DNA from: an uncultured Oscillospiraceae bacterium
GTDB lineage: Bacteria; Bacillota; Clostridia; Oscillospirales; Oscillospiraceae
Reading direction: 5' to 3'
Length of the DNA: 52,450 nt
NCBI GenBank assembly: GCA_947627285.1
Contig: CANQVL010000013.1
Location: 1-52,450 of the forward strand
Every line of letters starts with the position of its first letter. Position 1 is the stretch's first letter. A model generated the notes under the pieces. The model saw only the letters and a list, made by a program, of their open reading frames with translations. It was not told the DNA's origin and ran no database searches. Below, in pieces: positions 15,468 through 24,438 of the stretch. The position numbers were made by a program, and so were the translations under genes.

Positions 15468-18400
15468 TTAATAAACTCTGAAATCGTAGAAGTACATGTT
15501 AAAGACGTTTAACCAAAGACCATCAGTGGGCCCTTTCACGTCGCAGAAAGCAATCGTCAGTTCGTTTAAGTTTGCGGGGTCGTAACCGACCGTTTCAAGC
15601 TGCTCTTTGGTGATTCTCACTATCTCGCTGCCGTTGAAGATCCAATTGAGATTCACCGCATCCACCTTATCTACAGTATAGTTATGGATTGGGATAAAAT
15701 CCGTCGAATCAGACAGGTTTGTCATGCCGTTCAGCTGATCCGTCGTATACGAGGCGCCATTTTTCACGAGGTACAGCGGAAGCGTTGCGCCGGTCCAATT
15801 ACCGCGAATTTGCAGGTCAATGGCAAAGGAGATGCCCTCATAGCCGCTGACATCCGTAAAGCGCGGTCCAATAACCTTGACCGTATGGCTGCCGTTTGCG
15901 CTGGCTGCCACTGTCTGGATCACGTACCTGTTATAGTAATTCTTGTAAAGTGACCCACTCGTCCCGAGGGTGATCTCAAACTTTTGTTTCATATCCTCAA
16001 TCGCATCCCCGTCACCGACGCCGGTGGAGTTCGCTACCCAAAGGTTGGGATCGAAGCTGCCGTTCGACACCTGATCCGCCGTGTAGAAGGTGATGTTATC
16101 GAGGTAAATGGTAGCCGTGCCGGTGGGAGTTCCCGCCTCGGCGACCAGCTCATCGAATTTGAAGTAGATTGCCCAACTTGTGTCGCTGGAATAAATTCTC
16201 TTCCACTCGCCGAGCTTGACCACGCCGAGATATTTGCCCACGTCGTTTGTCAACGGCAAATCCTTGGTGAATGCGGAATCGAAGTTCAAATCGACCTTCA
16301 CATCAGCGGAAAAAGCGTCGTACCCGTTCATATTAAACATATATTCGTTATCTTTGGTGATATCAAAGTCCTCGATTTTCACGCTGCGCACGCCGCTCCC
16401 CATGAAAAGTCCCTCTTTATCGGTGTTTACAGAAATCGTAGCCGTAGCGGTGCTGCCATTCGAGCGTATGTGATAAGTGACAAGTCCTTCGTGATCCGGG
16501 TCCTTATAGTACCGCTTGAGGACGAGCGTGTTGTCAAACTTAACATTCCCGGTAAGGACATTTTCATTCGCTTCGTCGTAGACAAAGCCAAGCAGTTCGA
16601 GCTCGTCGATTGCGACCTCCGTGCCGATTTGGGCGGTTCTCACCTCGCTTTGAGAGGGTTTCTCGCCGTACCCGGCGGCGGACTCAATATAGTATTCCAC
16701 AACGTAGTTCGCGTCGCCGGTCGTGGGCGCCCAGCTGCCGTCCTCCACCTGATCCTTCGTGTAGAGGGTGATGTTGTCGAGGTAAATTGTGGCGGAGACG
16801 GGTGTTCCCTCTTCTGCGGGGGTCAAGCTCGGGAACTGGAAGAAGAGCCCCCAATTGCTGTCGACCGAATAAATTTTCTGCCACTCGCCGAACTTGATCG
16901 TGCCGAGATATCCACCCACGTCATTTTCCAACGGCAAGTCATTGGGAACATTGGACGCGTTATACAGCACGACCTTCACATCAGCGGAATACCTCTGGTA
17001 CTCGGACAACCAAACCATGTATTTGTTAACTTTGGTGATGTCATCGACCTCGATCATCACGCTGAACGCGCCATTTCCATCGAAAAGTCCATCAGGATTG
17101 GTATTATTGGAGATGGTTCCGGAGTCCTCCGCGCTGCAATCAGTGTAATAACGGATAAGAGGGGTTTCTTCGTTGTGATCCGGGTCCTTGTAATACCGTC
17201 TGAGGACCAGCGAGACGTCGGACTGGGCAAACCCGGAAAGGACGTTATCCTGCGCCGTGTCGAGGACAAAGCCGGGAAGCTGGAGCTCTTCGATCACGAC
17301 CTCCGCGCCGACCGGGGCGAATCTCTTTTCGCTTTGGTAAGCCTCCTCGCCGTACCCGTCGGCGGACTCTACATAGTATTCCACGGTGTACTCCACACGG
17401 ACGTCCTCAGGCAGCCAGCTTCCGTCCTTCACCTGATCATTCGTATAGAAGGTGATGTTGTCCAGGTATATGGTGGCTGAGCCGGTTGGGGCTCCGCCCT
17501 CGGCTATCAATTTCGGGAAGGCGAATGTGAACAGCTGATCGCTGGATGTAGAATAAATCTTCTTCCACTGACCGAGCTCAATGAGACTAATACGTTTGCC
17601 GGTGACGTTTGTCAGCGGCAGACCTCCGGTGGCGGCTGGATCGCTGTCCAGCGTGACCTTCACATCGGCGGAAAAGGCGCCGTACCCGTCGGGGATCTTC
17701 ACCGTGAAATCGTTCCATCCGGTGACATTCTTGTTCTCGATCTTCACGCTGAGCACACTGTTCTCACCGCAAAGTCCATCTTTATCTGTGTTTGAGGAGA
17801 TGGGGCCTGTGTCATTTACGTTACCGCCCCAGGCATAATCGACCAGAACGTTCTCTTCATTGTGATCGGGGTCCTTGTAATACCGTGTGAGGACGAGCGT
17901 GCCGTCGGACTGAACGACCCCGGAAAGGACGCTCTGCGCCGTGTCAAGGACAAAGCCGGGCACCTCGATATCTTCGATGGTCACTCCCGAGCCGACCGGG
18001 GCGGTTCTCTCTTCGTGTTTGAAGGGCTCGCCGTACCCTGTGGCGGTCTCTTTGTAGTATTCCACGGTGTACTTTGCCTGGGCTTCATCCGGCAGCCAGC
18101 TACCGTTGTCCACCTGCTCCTTCGTATAGAAGGTAATGTTATCCAGGTAAATAGTGGCTGAGATGTTGGGAACCGCGTTCACTGGGAACAAATCCGGGAA
18201 GGCGAAGGTTACGACCCAATCGCCGCCGCTGGCGTAGATCTTCTGCCATGTATTGAGCTTGATCGTGCCGATACGTTTGCTCGAGGCATTTGTCAACGGC
18301 AAATCACCGGAGACAGCAAGCTCGCTTTCCAGCACCACCATCACGTCGGCGGAAAAGGCGTTGTACAGATCGGTGTTAAACTGTACCGTGTAATCGTTCC

Positions 18401-21400
18401 AACCGGCGATGTTCACGTCCTCGATCTTCACGCTGATTGCGCTGTTATCCCCGTAAAGTCCCACGGAATCGGTGTTTTGCGAGATGGGACCGGAGTTTTC
18501 TACGCTGCCGCCCCAGGCAGTGTAATAACCGACAATACCGCTTCTTTCGTTCTTATCGAAGTCCTTATAGTACCGTCTGAGTACCAGCGCGCCGTCGACG
18601 GTGACTTTCCCGGATGTGACATTTGCCTGGGCCGCGTCATAGACAAATCCGCGCTGGTTGAGATCTTCGATCGTGACCTCATCGCCGACCGCGGCGGTTC
18701 TCACTTCGCTCTTGAAGGGCTTCGCGTACCCGTCGGCGTCACTGTAGTATTCTACCGTGTAGTTCGCCTGGGTGCCCTCGGGGATCCAGCTACCGTCCTC
18801 CACCTGCTCCTTCGTATAGAAGGTGATGTTGTCGAGGTAAATGGTGGCTGTGATCGGCTGATTCCCGTCCACGGCGGTCAAGCTCGGGAACTGGAAGAAG
18901 AGGCCCCAATTGCCGTCGCCCGAGTAAATTTTCTGCCACTGGTCGAGCTTGATGAGACCGATACGTTTATGCCCGTCTTCCGCGTCGTTTGTCACAGTCA
19001 AACCACCGGGGACGGCGGAAGCGTTATTCAGCACGACCTTCACGTCGGCGGAGTAAGCGCAGTACCCATCGGGGATCTTCACCACGTACTCGTTATATCC
19101 GGTGATGTCCTTGTCCTCGATCTTCACGCTGAGCGCGCTGTTCTCCCCGCAAAGTCCCACGGGATCGGTGTTTTGCGAGATGGGGCCGGAGTTAGCCTCG
19201 CTGCCGCTCCAGGGCTCATAATAACCGACAAGGTCGCTTCTTTCGTTCTTGTCAAAGTCCTTATAATACCGCTTGAGGACCAGCGTGTTGTCAAACAGAA
19301 CCTTCCCGGAAACGATATTATCCCGCCCCTCATCGTAGACAAAGCCGGGCTCTGTGAGCTCCTCGATTGCGACCTCCGTGCCGATCGGGGCGGTTCTCAC
19401 TTCCCTTTGGAAGGGCTTCGCGTACCCGTCAGCGTCACTGTAGTATTCTATCGCGTAGTTCGCGTCGCCTTCCGTGGGAGCCCAGCTCCCGCTCTCCACC
19501 TGCGACTTCGTATAGAAGGTGATATTGTCCAGGTAAATGATAGCCGTGCCTGCGGGCTTCTTCTCCCCGGCAGGGTCCTCCCCGTCGGGGTCTTCCTCCC
19601 CGTCGGTCAGATCCGGGGAATCAAGGGAAATTGCTGCCACTCCGCCGGCGGGATCGTCCTCCCCGGCGATAAGATCCGGGAATTGGAAGGTGACGACCCA
19701 AAAGCCGCCGCTGGAATAAATCTTCTGCCACTCGCCCAGCTTGATAACGCCGAGATAGTCGCCGTTGTCGTTTGTCAACGGCACGCTCCCGGTGACCTCG
19801 GAATCGCCGTCCATGACCTTTACCTTAACGTCGGCGGAAAAAGCGTCGTACCCGGAGGGGATGCGAACCGCGTAATCGTTATAATCAGCGATGTCCTTGT
19901 CCTCGATCTTCACGCTTGTACCGGTTTCCCTCCCGCAAAGGCCCTCGGGATCGGTGTTCTCGGTGATCTCAGCCGTTTCAGCACTGCCGCCCCAGGTAAA
20001 ATCGACAGTGGGGTACACTATGTATTGAGCGGGGGTCTTATAATACCGCTTGAGGACAAGCGAGCTGTCAAATTTGACCTTCCCGGAAACGACGTTGTTC
20101 TGCCCCGCGTCGATGACAAAACCCGGCATCTCGATCTCGTCGATGGTGACCTCCGTGCCGATGGGGGCGGATCTCATTTCGCTTTTGAAGGGCTCCGCGT
20201 ACCCGATGGTGTCCTTATAGTATTCAACGGCGTAGTACGCCTCGCCCTCCTTGGGCGCCCAGCTGCCGTCGTCCACCTGCTCCTTCGTATAGAAGGTGAT
20301 GTTGTCAAGGTAAATGGTGGCAGAGCCGGTGGGCGCCTCCTCCCCGTCGATCAGTCTCGGGAATTGGAAAATGAGGCCCCAAAAGCCGCCGCTGGAATAG
20401 ATTTTTTGCCACTCGCCCAGCTTGATGAGCCCTATGCGTTCGCCGGTGTCGTTTGTCAGCGGCAGGCCGTCGGCGACGTCGGAATCGCTGTGCAGTACGA
20501 CCTTCACGTCGGCGGAAAAGGCGTTGTACATATCGGTGTTGAACTTCACCACGTAATCGTTCCAACCGGTGATGTCCTTATCCTCGATCTTCACGCTGCG
20601 AACGCTGTTCTCCCCGCAAAGTCCCTCAGGATCGGTGTTTTGGGAGATCGTCGCCGTAGCCTCGCTGCCGCCCCAGCCCGGGTAATAATCCACAAGGGCG
20701 TTCCCCTCGTTTTGATCTGAGTCCTTATAATACCGCTTGAGGACGAGGGAGCCGTCGAACAAAACCTTCCCGGAAAGGATATTTTCCCGCGCTTCGTCGC
20801 AGACAAAGCCGGGCAGATCGAGCTCGTCGATGGTGACCTCCGAGTCGATTGGGGCGGTTTTGACCTCGCTCAGGAAGGGCTCCGCGCCGTACCCGTCGGC
20901 GGACTCTATATAATACTCTACGGTGTAGTTCGCCTCGCCGTCCATGAGCGCTCCCAGGTATGCCTTCCTCAGCCATTCGTAGTCCGAAGCGGAGAGCGCC
21001 TGCCCGTCGGCGATGGCTTTTTGGGCGACTACGACCATGGAGCGGGAGACCTTACCCGTCAGCTTATAGGTCTTCTGCCCGTTCTCGGTGTAGCAGACAT
21101 AACCGACAGCCTGGAAATTCCGCGTAATATCATCAGGCGTAAAATTGAGGATGGAGGCGCGGTAATAGACCTTGTCCGGGTCCTCCCCAAGACTGCTGTC
21201 GGCGAGACGAAGGCCGACGGTCTCAAAATTCACGATCTGGGTCATACTGGTTTTGGGATCGTCCCATTTTTTCGTGCTTGTGTTCCAGGTCGCCCAATCG
21301 TACTGTTTTTTGGGTCCAAAAACCTTCTCCACCGTCAAGTCGAATTTTTCCTCGTCCGGGGCGATAAGCAGGCCGAACCTGAGCGACGCGTCATTTGCGT

Positions 21401-21641
21401 GCTCCGCTACAAACGCGTTGTAATCGGTCTGCTTCATCGCGATGGAAAAACGAAGCCCGTTTTCCTTTGCGGCGATGGCCTCCTCCCGGTCGATGATGCG
21501 GATGCTGGCGCCGTCCACGATCTCAAACGAGTCCAACGGGTCCTCGCCCTCCGCGCGGACCTGTGTCACTCCCGCGGCAGCTGTGATGACAAGAAGTGCC
21601 GCCGCTAACACCAGGCTGAGGACTAACTTTCTTTTTTTCAT
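15468..21641 (-). CDS. Giant secreted repeat protein (2,057 aa)
   Basis: Starts at ATG 21641 (GGAGGGG six bases before), giving a basic signal peptide MKKRKLVLSLVLAAALLVIT. The N-terminal domain (about residues 30-240) runs from DGASIRIID to KVSRSMVVVAQKAIADG, a pattern seen in clostridial surface proteins. Then seven units of about 225-230 residues follow. Each begins with a short YTVEYY...GYG...APIG...VLKRYYKD segment related to InlB/MucBP-type repeats, then a jelly-roll-like module (SVKIEDKDIT...AFSADVKV...KLGEWQKIYS...ATIYLDNITFYT). Unit 2 has an acidic Asp/Glu/Gly/Pro insertion. The C-terminal domain (LWVANSTG to NMYFYDFRVY) is shared with the lipoprotein at 10620. No LPXTG, S-layer homology or membrane anchor is seen at the C-terminus. 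It is probably a polysaccharide-binding surface scaffold. Confidence 0.88.
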   Translation of the reverse strand: MKKRKLVLSLVLAAALLVITAAAGVTQVRAEGEDPLDSFEIVDGASIRIIDREEAIAAKENGLRFSIAMKQTDYNAFVAEHANDASLRFGLLIAPDEEKFDLTVEKVFGPKKQYDWATWNTSTKKWDDPKTSMTQIVNFETVGLRLADSSLGEDPDKVYYRASILNFTPDDITRNFQAVGYVCYTENGQKTYKLTGKVSRSMVVVAQKAIADGQALSASDYEWLRKAYLGALMDGEANYTVEYYIESADGYGAEPFLSEVKTAPIDSEVTIDELDLPGFVCDEARENILSGKVLFDGSLVLKRYYKDSDQNEGNALVDYYPGWGGSEATATISQNTDPEGLCGENSVRSVKIEDKDITGWNDYVVKFNTDMYNAFSADVKVVLHSDSDVADGLPLTNDTGERIGLIKLGEWQKIYSSGGFWGLIFQFPRLIDGEEAPTGSATIYLDNITFYTKEQVDDGSWAPKEGEAYYAVEYYKDTIGYAEPFKSEMRSAPIGTEVTIDEIEMPGFVIDAGQNNVVSGKVKFDSSLVLKRYYKTPAQYIVYPTVDFTWGGSAETAEITENTDPEGLCGRETGTSVKIEDKDIADYNDYAVRIPSGYDAFSADVKVKVMDGDSEVTGSVPLTNDNGDYLGVIKLGEWQKIYSSGGFWVVTFQFPDLIAGEDDPAGGVAAISLDSPDLTDGEEDPDGEDPAGEKKPAGTAIIYLDNITFYTKSQVESGSWAPTEGDANYAIEYYSDADGYAKPFQREVRTAPIGTEVAIEELTEPGFVYDEGRDNIVSGKVLFDNTLVLKRYYKDFDKNERSDLVGYYEPWSGSEANSGPISQNTDPVGLCGENSALSVKIEDKDITGYNEYVVKIPDGYCAYSADVKVVLNNASAVPGGLTVTNDAEDGHKRIGLIKLDQWQKIYSGDGNWGLFFQFPSLTAVDGNQPITATIYLDNITFYTKEQVEDGSWIPEGTQANYTVEYYSDADGYAKPFKSEVRTAAVGDEVTIEDLNQRGFVYDAAQANVTSGKVTVDGALVLRRYYKDFDKNERSGIVGYYTAWGGSVENSGPISQNTDSVGLYGDNSAISVKIEDVNIAGWNDYTVQFNTDLYNAFSADVMVVLESELAVSGDLPLTNASSKRIGTIKLNTWQKIYASGGDWVVTFAFPDLFPVNAVPNISATIYLDNITFYTKEQVDNGSWLPDEAQAKYTVEYYKETATGYGEPFKHEERTAPVGSGVTIEDIEVPGFVLDTAQSVLSGVVQSDGTLVLTRYYKDPDHNEENVLVDYAWGGNVNDTGPISSNTDKDGLCGENSVLSVKIENKNVTGWNDFTVKIPDGYGAFSADVKVTLDSDPAATGGLPLTNVTGKRISLIELGQWKKIYSTSSDQLFTFAFPKLIAEGGAPTGSATIYLDNITFYTNDQVKDGSWLPEDVRVEYTVEYYVESADGYGEEAYQSEKRFAPVGAEVVIEELQLPGFVLDTAQDNVLSGFAQSDVSLVLRRYYKDPDHNEETPLIRYYTDCSAEDSGTISNNTNPDGLFDGNGAFSVMIEVDDITKVNKYMVWLSEYQRYSADVKVVLYNASNVPNDLPLENDVGGYLGTIKFGEWQKIYSVDSNWGLFFQFPSLTPAEEGTPVSATIYLDNITLYTKDQVEDGSWAPTTGDANYVVEYYIESAAGYGEKPSQSEVRTAQIGTEVAIDELELLGFVYDEANENVLTGNVKFDNTLVLKRYYKDPDHEGLVTYHIRSNGSTATATISVNTDKEGLFMGSGVRSVKIEDFDITKDNEYMFNMNGYDAFSADVKVDLNFDSAFTKDLPLTNDVGKYLGVVKLGEWKRIYSSDTSWAIYFKFDELVAEAGTPTGTATIYLDNITFYTADQVSNGSFDPNLWVANSTGVGDGDAIEDMKQKFEITLGTSGSLYKNYYNRYVIQTVAASANGSHTVKVIGPRFTDVSGYEGISFAIDLQIRGNWTGATLPLYLVKNGASYTTDQLNGMTNLSDSTDFIPIHNYTVDKVDAVNLNWIFNGSEIVRITKEQLETVGYDPANLNELTIAFCDVKGPTDGLWLNVFNMYFYDFRVY
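16055..20945. repeat. Seven tandem coding repeats of about 680 bp
   Basis: Unit borders, taken at the GS(W/F)xP codons, fall near 20945, 20262, 19490, 18790, 18105, 17425, 16735 and 16055. Spacing is 680-700 bp except the second unit (about 770), which carries an acidic insertion at about 19550-19670. Conserved DNA blocks such as AGAAGGTGATGTTGTC recur in every unit, so recombination between units could change the copy number. Divergence among units shows the array is not freshly amplified. Confidence 0.9.
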
Positions 21642-21730
21642 ACGGTTCCCCTCCTTGTTTCTTCTGATTCCCGATAAATATTTCCCGCGTTCCGATTTCG
21701 GCTCACCGCCGGTCTTGATTGCCATCGCCT

Positions 21731-22978
21731 TCACTCCTTTGCAAGCAGAAACAGCCTTCCTTCCCCTTTTTGCAGGCGCACCGTAACGGTTCCGTTTTTA
21801 AAAACGGGCTCCTCCGTCCGCGCCCGGTAAGCCGTGACGGGACATGATACCGTGAGCTCCGCCACGGTTTCTTTCTCAAAGCTTTCGTTGACCACAAACA
21901 GAAGCTCATTCGTTTCGTCGCGAAGGCAGCTCACGACCACGTCTCCCCTGACGCTCCGAAGGCGGTCGAACGGTTCAAAGACACATTCGTTCCCCGCCCG
22001 CAGGCCCCTGCAGATCCTGGACCTCAGAAAGACGTCCCCCACGCTTCTTAAATAGGCGTTGACGCGCTTCCCGTTTTCGTAGGTTCCTGTTTTGTTCCCG
22101 CGAATATCGGTAAACGCGCCGAACCAGTTGGCGTCGTCGTAGGGTATCCAATAGCAGAAATACGCGAACCCCTTTGTTCCGTAGCAAAGGGAGGTGTTGA
22201 CCTGCCACAGCATCTCCTCATAAGAGGGGACCCTTGCGAAGGTGCCGAACTCCGGAAACGCGCAGGATTGCAGGAAGCACCAAATCGGCAGCTCCCGCCT
22301 GCGGCAGGTGCGCAGTACGGTCTCCAGCTGGTCAAAATAGCCCGCTTTGACGGTGGGATAGTCCCCGCGAAACGGATAGAAATCGTAGCAGAAGCGATCC
22401 GGTTCGGCCTGTTTGCAGTACGACTCGCAATAGAAGCCGTAATCCGTGTCAGGCGCTAAACCGCCCCTGTTTTCCGCCCCATTGGGAAGCGCCCATGCCG
22501 GGGCGTAATTTTGCAGAAGGTTCACAAAATACAGCCGGTCGGGATAGATCCTGCTGAACGCCCTTCGGAATTTCCGGACCTTATCCCAGTCGCAGTAGCC
22601 CGGTTCGTCCGCCGCGTTGATGCCGGCGAAGGAACGGTAACGCATAAGCGGGGCGTAGGCTTTACGGAAATAGGACTCGGCCTCCGCCTCCGTCCGGTCC
22701 GCAAAGCCCTCGCCGTCGCGGACCAGATAGAGCAGCTCCTGCTCCTCGCATTGCTTCAAAATGCGATGGACCGTCTCCCCGTCTTTGGAAAGGCAATACT
22801 GCGCGCCGACTATCATGTCGATCCCACATTCCTTGACGGCGCGAAAGGCCTGCGCCTCGCTCACGGCAAAATCGTCCCTCTGATACGCTCCGTAAAGCAG
22901 CGGTTCGACGAACGCAAGGATGGGGAAACGCGTTCCGTCGGCGATCCCCTTGAGTAAAGAAGCGGCGTCTTCTCTCAT
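21731..22978 (-). CDS. TIM-barrel glycosidase-like protein, cytoplasmic paralogue
   Basis: 415 residues, no signal peptide. The order of strands and helices (PILAFVEPLLYGAY; GIDMIVGAQYCL; FAGINAADEPG; RFCYDFYPFRGDY; PIWCFLQSC; KGFAYFCYWIPYDD) fits a (beta/alpha)8 glycoside hydrolase, with Glu of ADEPG as a likely catalytic acid. A C-terminal beta-sandwich (NELLFVVNESFEKETVAELT) follows, as in GH42- or GH2-like proteins. I cannot assign a CAZy family. It is clearly related in plan to the lipoprotein encoded just upstream, whose stop its ATG overlaps. Probable role: trimming oligosaccharides inside the cell while its paralogue works outside. Confidence 0.65.
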   Translation of the reverse strand: MREDAASLLKGIADGTRFPILAFVEPLLYGAYQRDDFAVSEAQAFRAVKECGIDMIVGAQYCLSKDGETVHRILKQCEEQELLYLVRDGEGFADRTEAEAESYFRKAYAPLMRYRSFAGINAADEPGYCDWDKVRKFRRAFSRIYPDRLYFVNLLQNYAPAWALPNGAENRGGLAPDTDYGFYCESYCKQAEPDRFCYDFYPFRGDYPTVKAGYFDQLETVLRTCRRRELPIWCFLQSCAFPEFGTFARVPSYEEMLWQVNTSLCYGTKGFAYFCYWIPYDDANWFGAFTDIRGNKTGTYENGKRVNAYLRSVGDVFLRSRICRGLRAGNECVFEPFDRLRSVRGDVVVSCLRDETNELLFVVNESFEKETVAELTVSCPVTAYRARTEEPVFKNGTVTVRLQKGEGRLFLLAKE

Positions 22979-24438
22979 TTTAACAGCACCAACGCGCCCT
23001 CGCCGCCGTTCAGGTTGAGGGTCAATGTTTTCCCCGTCGTACTGCGCACGATCCCGCGCTGAATGACGCTGTATCCGTAGGCGCCGTCAAATTTCAGCGT
23101 GACCTCGTCGACCTCATCCTCCAGTGTGTTGTTCATCACATACAGCATGGTCCTGCCCTTGTAATCGAAACAGCCCACGAGCCCGTTGTCCGAAACCGAT
23201 CTCAGCTCCCGGAACTCGTCCAGCAGGAAGGTGTAGCCGTCCGGCATTTGGAAGGGCAGGTCGTTGGAGATGTTTGAATCGGGGCTGGAGGCGGGATCTA
23301 CAAGGATCCCGACGCTGGCGGCGTTCATCAGATATTTTTGGCACGCGCGGATCTGGGCGGTGACGTTCTTGGAATAATAGTAGTATTTGGTCTTCTGCCC
23401 GTCCATCGCCACCAGGCCCAGCTCGCCGTTCGGGACCTCCATATAATCGTCGCTGGTCGGCTGTACGCCCGGGAAATACTCTATCCCCTTCGCGCCGCAC
23501 GCGAGCGCGCTGTTGACGAGCCATTGAAACTCCGGTTCGTTGGGAGCTTTGTTCAGGGCCCCCCAGCCGCCCACCGGCAGGCAGACCCAAAACGGGATCT
23601 GATATTCCTGCGCCCAGCCCCGGATCAGCGCGAGATTTTCAAACCATTCCTGGTCGAGCGTCCCTGGCTGGTCGTCGCCGGCGCTCCGCAGAAGAGAATA
23701 CCGGTCATAGGACAGATACGGCAGCTTGCCCTTATCCATAAAGCCGCGGATCATCATCTCATAGTCATACTGCTTGTTGGTATAATCGGTGGAATAATAC
23801 CCCACCTCCGAGCCTGTCCAATAGGGGTGCATATTGGAATAGGCTATCAGGTTCGTGCCGTTTTTCTCGTTGTAGTCAAAGACGAACTGATGGGCCTTCG
23901 CAAGCTCGTCCAGGTATTCCATACGGGCCTCGTCCTGGCAATAGATACCGGCGAAGGATTCGTACTGCTCGTAGAAATCCAGCCGCTGTTTCACATTTTC
24001 ATCGTCCAGGGACGGAATGTCAGCGTTGTTCAGCCAAATGAGAGACGTGTCGAAGGTGACGTAGTTGATCCGGTATTTCTCGGTGTAGTTTAATATCCGG
24101 GTCACCTCGTCCAGCCTGTCGCCGTTCACCCAGTTGGCGGTCCCGACGATGCCGTTGACCCCCGCCTCTTTATAGTAGCGGTAGATGTTGTCATTGATCA
24201 TTGTCTCGGGCTTATAGCCGTCCATGATAAAGCCGTCGATGGGCCCGCCGAACATGACGACGGGCATTTCGTCCTCGCCCAGAAGACCGAAGGTGTATTT
24301 ATAGACGGGCAGCGGGTCATAGGTCCCCGCTTTCTTTACCCCGGAGCCCGCGGCCGCGCCGCAGCCGGAGGAGCTCAGCGCAAGCACACCGGCGAGAAGG
24401 ACGACACAGAGTTTTTGTCTGATTTTATTTCCGCGCAC
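22975..24438 (-). CDS. TIM-barrel glycosidase-like lipoprotein
   Basis: 487 residues. The signal peptide ends in a lipobox (LALSSSGC). The body parallels the 415-residue neighbour: VMFGGPIDGF, VNGIVGTANWV, FAGIYCQDEAR (candidate catalytic Glu), IPFWVCLPVGGWG, KGIEYFPGVQP, and a C-terminal beta-sandwich (LYVMNNTLEDEVDEVTL). The start is GTG 24438 with GGAGG ten bases upstream, within the end of the preceding gene (14-bp overlap). A surface glycosidase or a catalytically altered glycan-binding protein are both possible; no CAZy family is assigned. Confidence 0.65.
   Translation of the reverse strand: MRGNKIRQKLCVVLLAGVLALSSSGCGAAAGSGVKKAGTYDPLPVYKYTFGLLGEDEMPVVMFGGPIDGFIMDGYKPETMINDNIYRYYKEAGVNGIVGTANWVNGDRLDEVTRILNYTEKYRINYVTFDTSLIWLNNADIPSLDDENVKQRLDFYEQYESFAGIYCQDEARMEYLDELAKAHQFVFDYNEKNGTNLIAYSNMHPYWTGSEVGYYSTDYTNKQYDYEMMIRGFMDKGKLPYLSYDRYSLLRSAGDDQPGTLDQEWFENLALIRGWAQEYQIPFWVCLPVGGWGALNKAPNEPEFQWLVNSALACGAKGIEYFPGVQPTSDDYMEVPNGELGLVAMDGQKTKYYYYSKNVTAQIRACQKYLMNAASVGILVDPASSPDSNISNDLPFQMPDGYTFLLDEFRELRSVSDNGLVGCFDYKGRTMLYVMNNTLEDEVDEVTLKFDGAYGYSVIQRGIVRSTTGKTLTLNLNGGEGALVLLK

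Noticed and set aside
15461-15470. The hairpin at 15433-15461 with its T-run as the terminator of the minus-strand giant gene
   Set aside because: The T-run follows the stem only on the plus strand, so it is not a classical terminator for the gene beside it; it is recorded as a hairpin.
18477-20720. A 747-residue plus-strand open frame opposite the giant repeat gene
   Set aside because: It is the antisense image of the repeated units, has no ribosome site, and repeats with the same period. The minus-strand gene explains it.
16055-20945. Regularly spaced repeats considered as a CRISPR array
   Set aside because: The units are about 680 bp, coding throughout and in one frame, unlike 20-40 bp CRISPR repeats.
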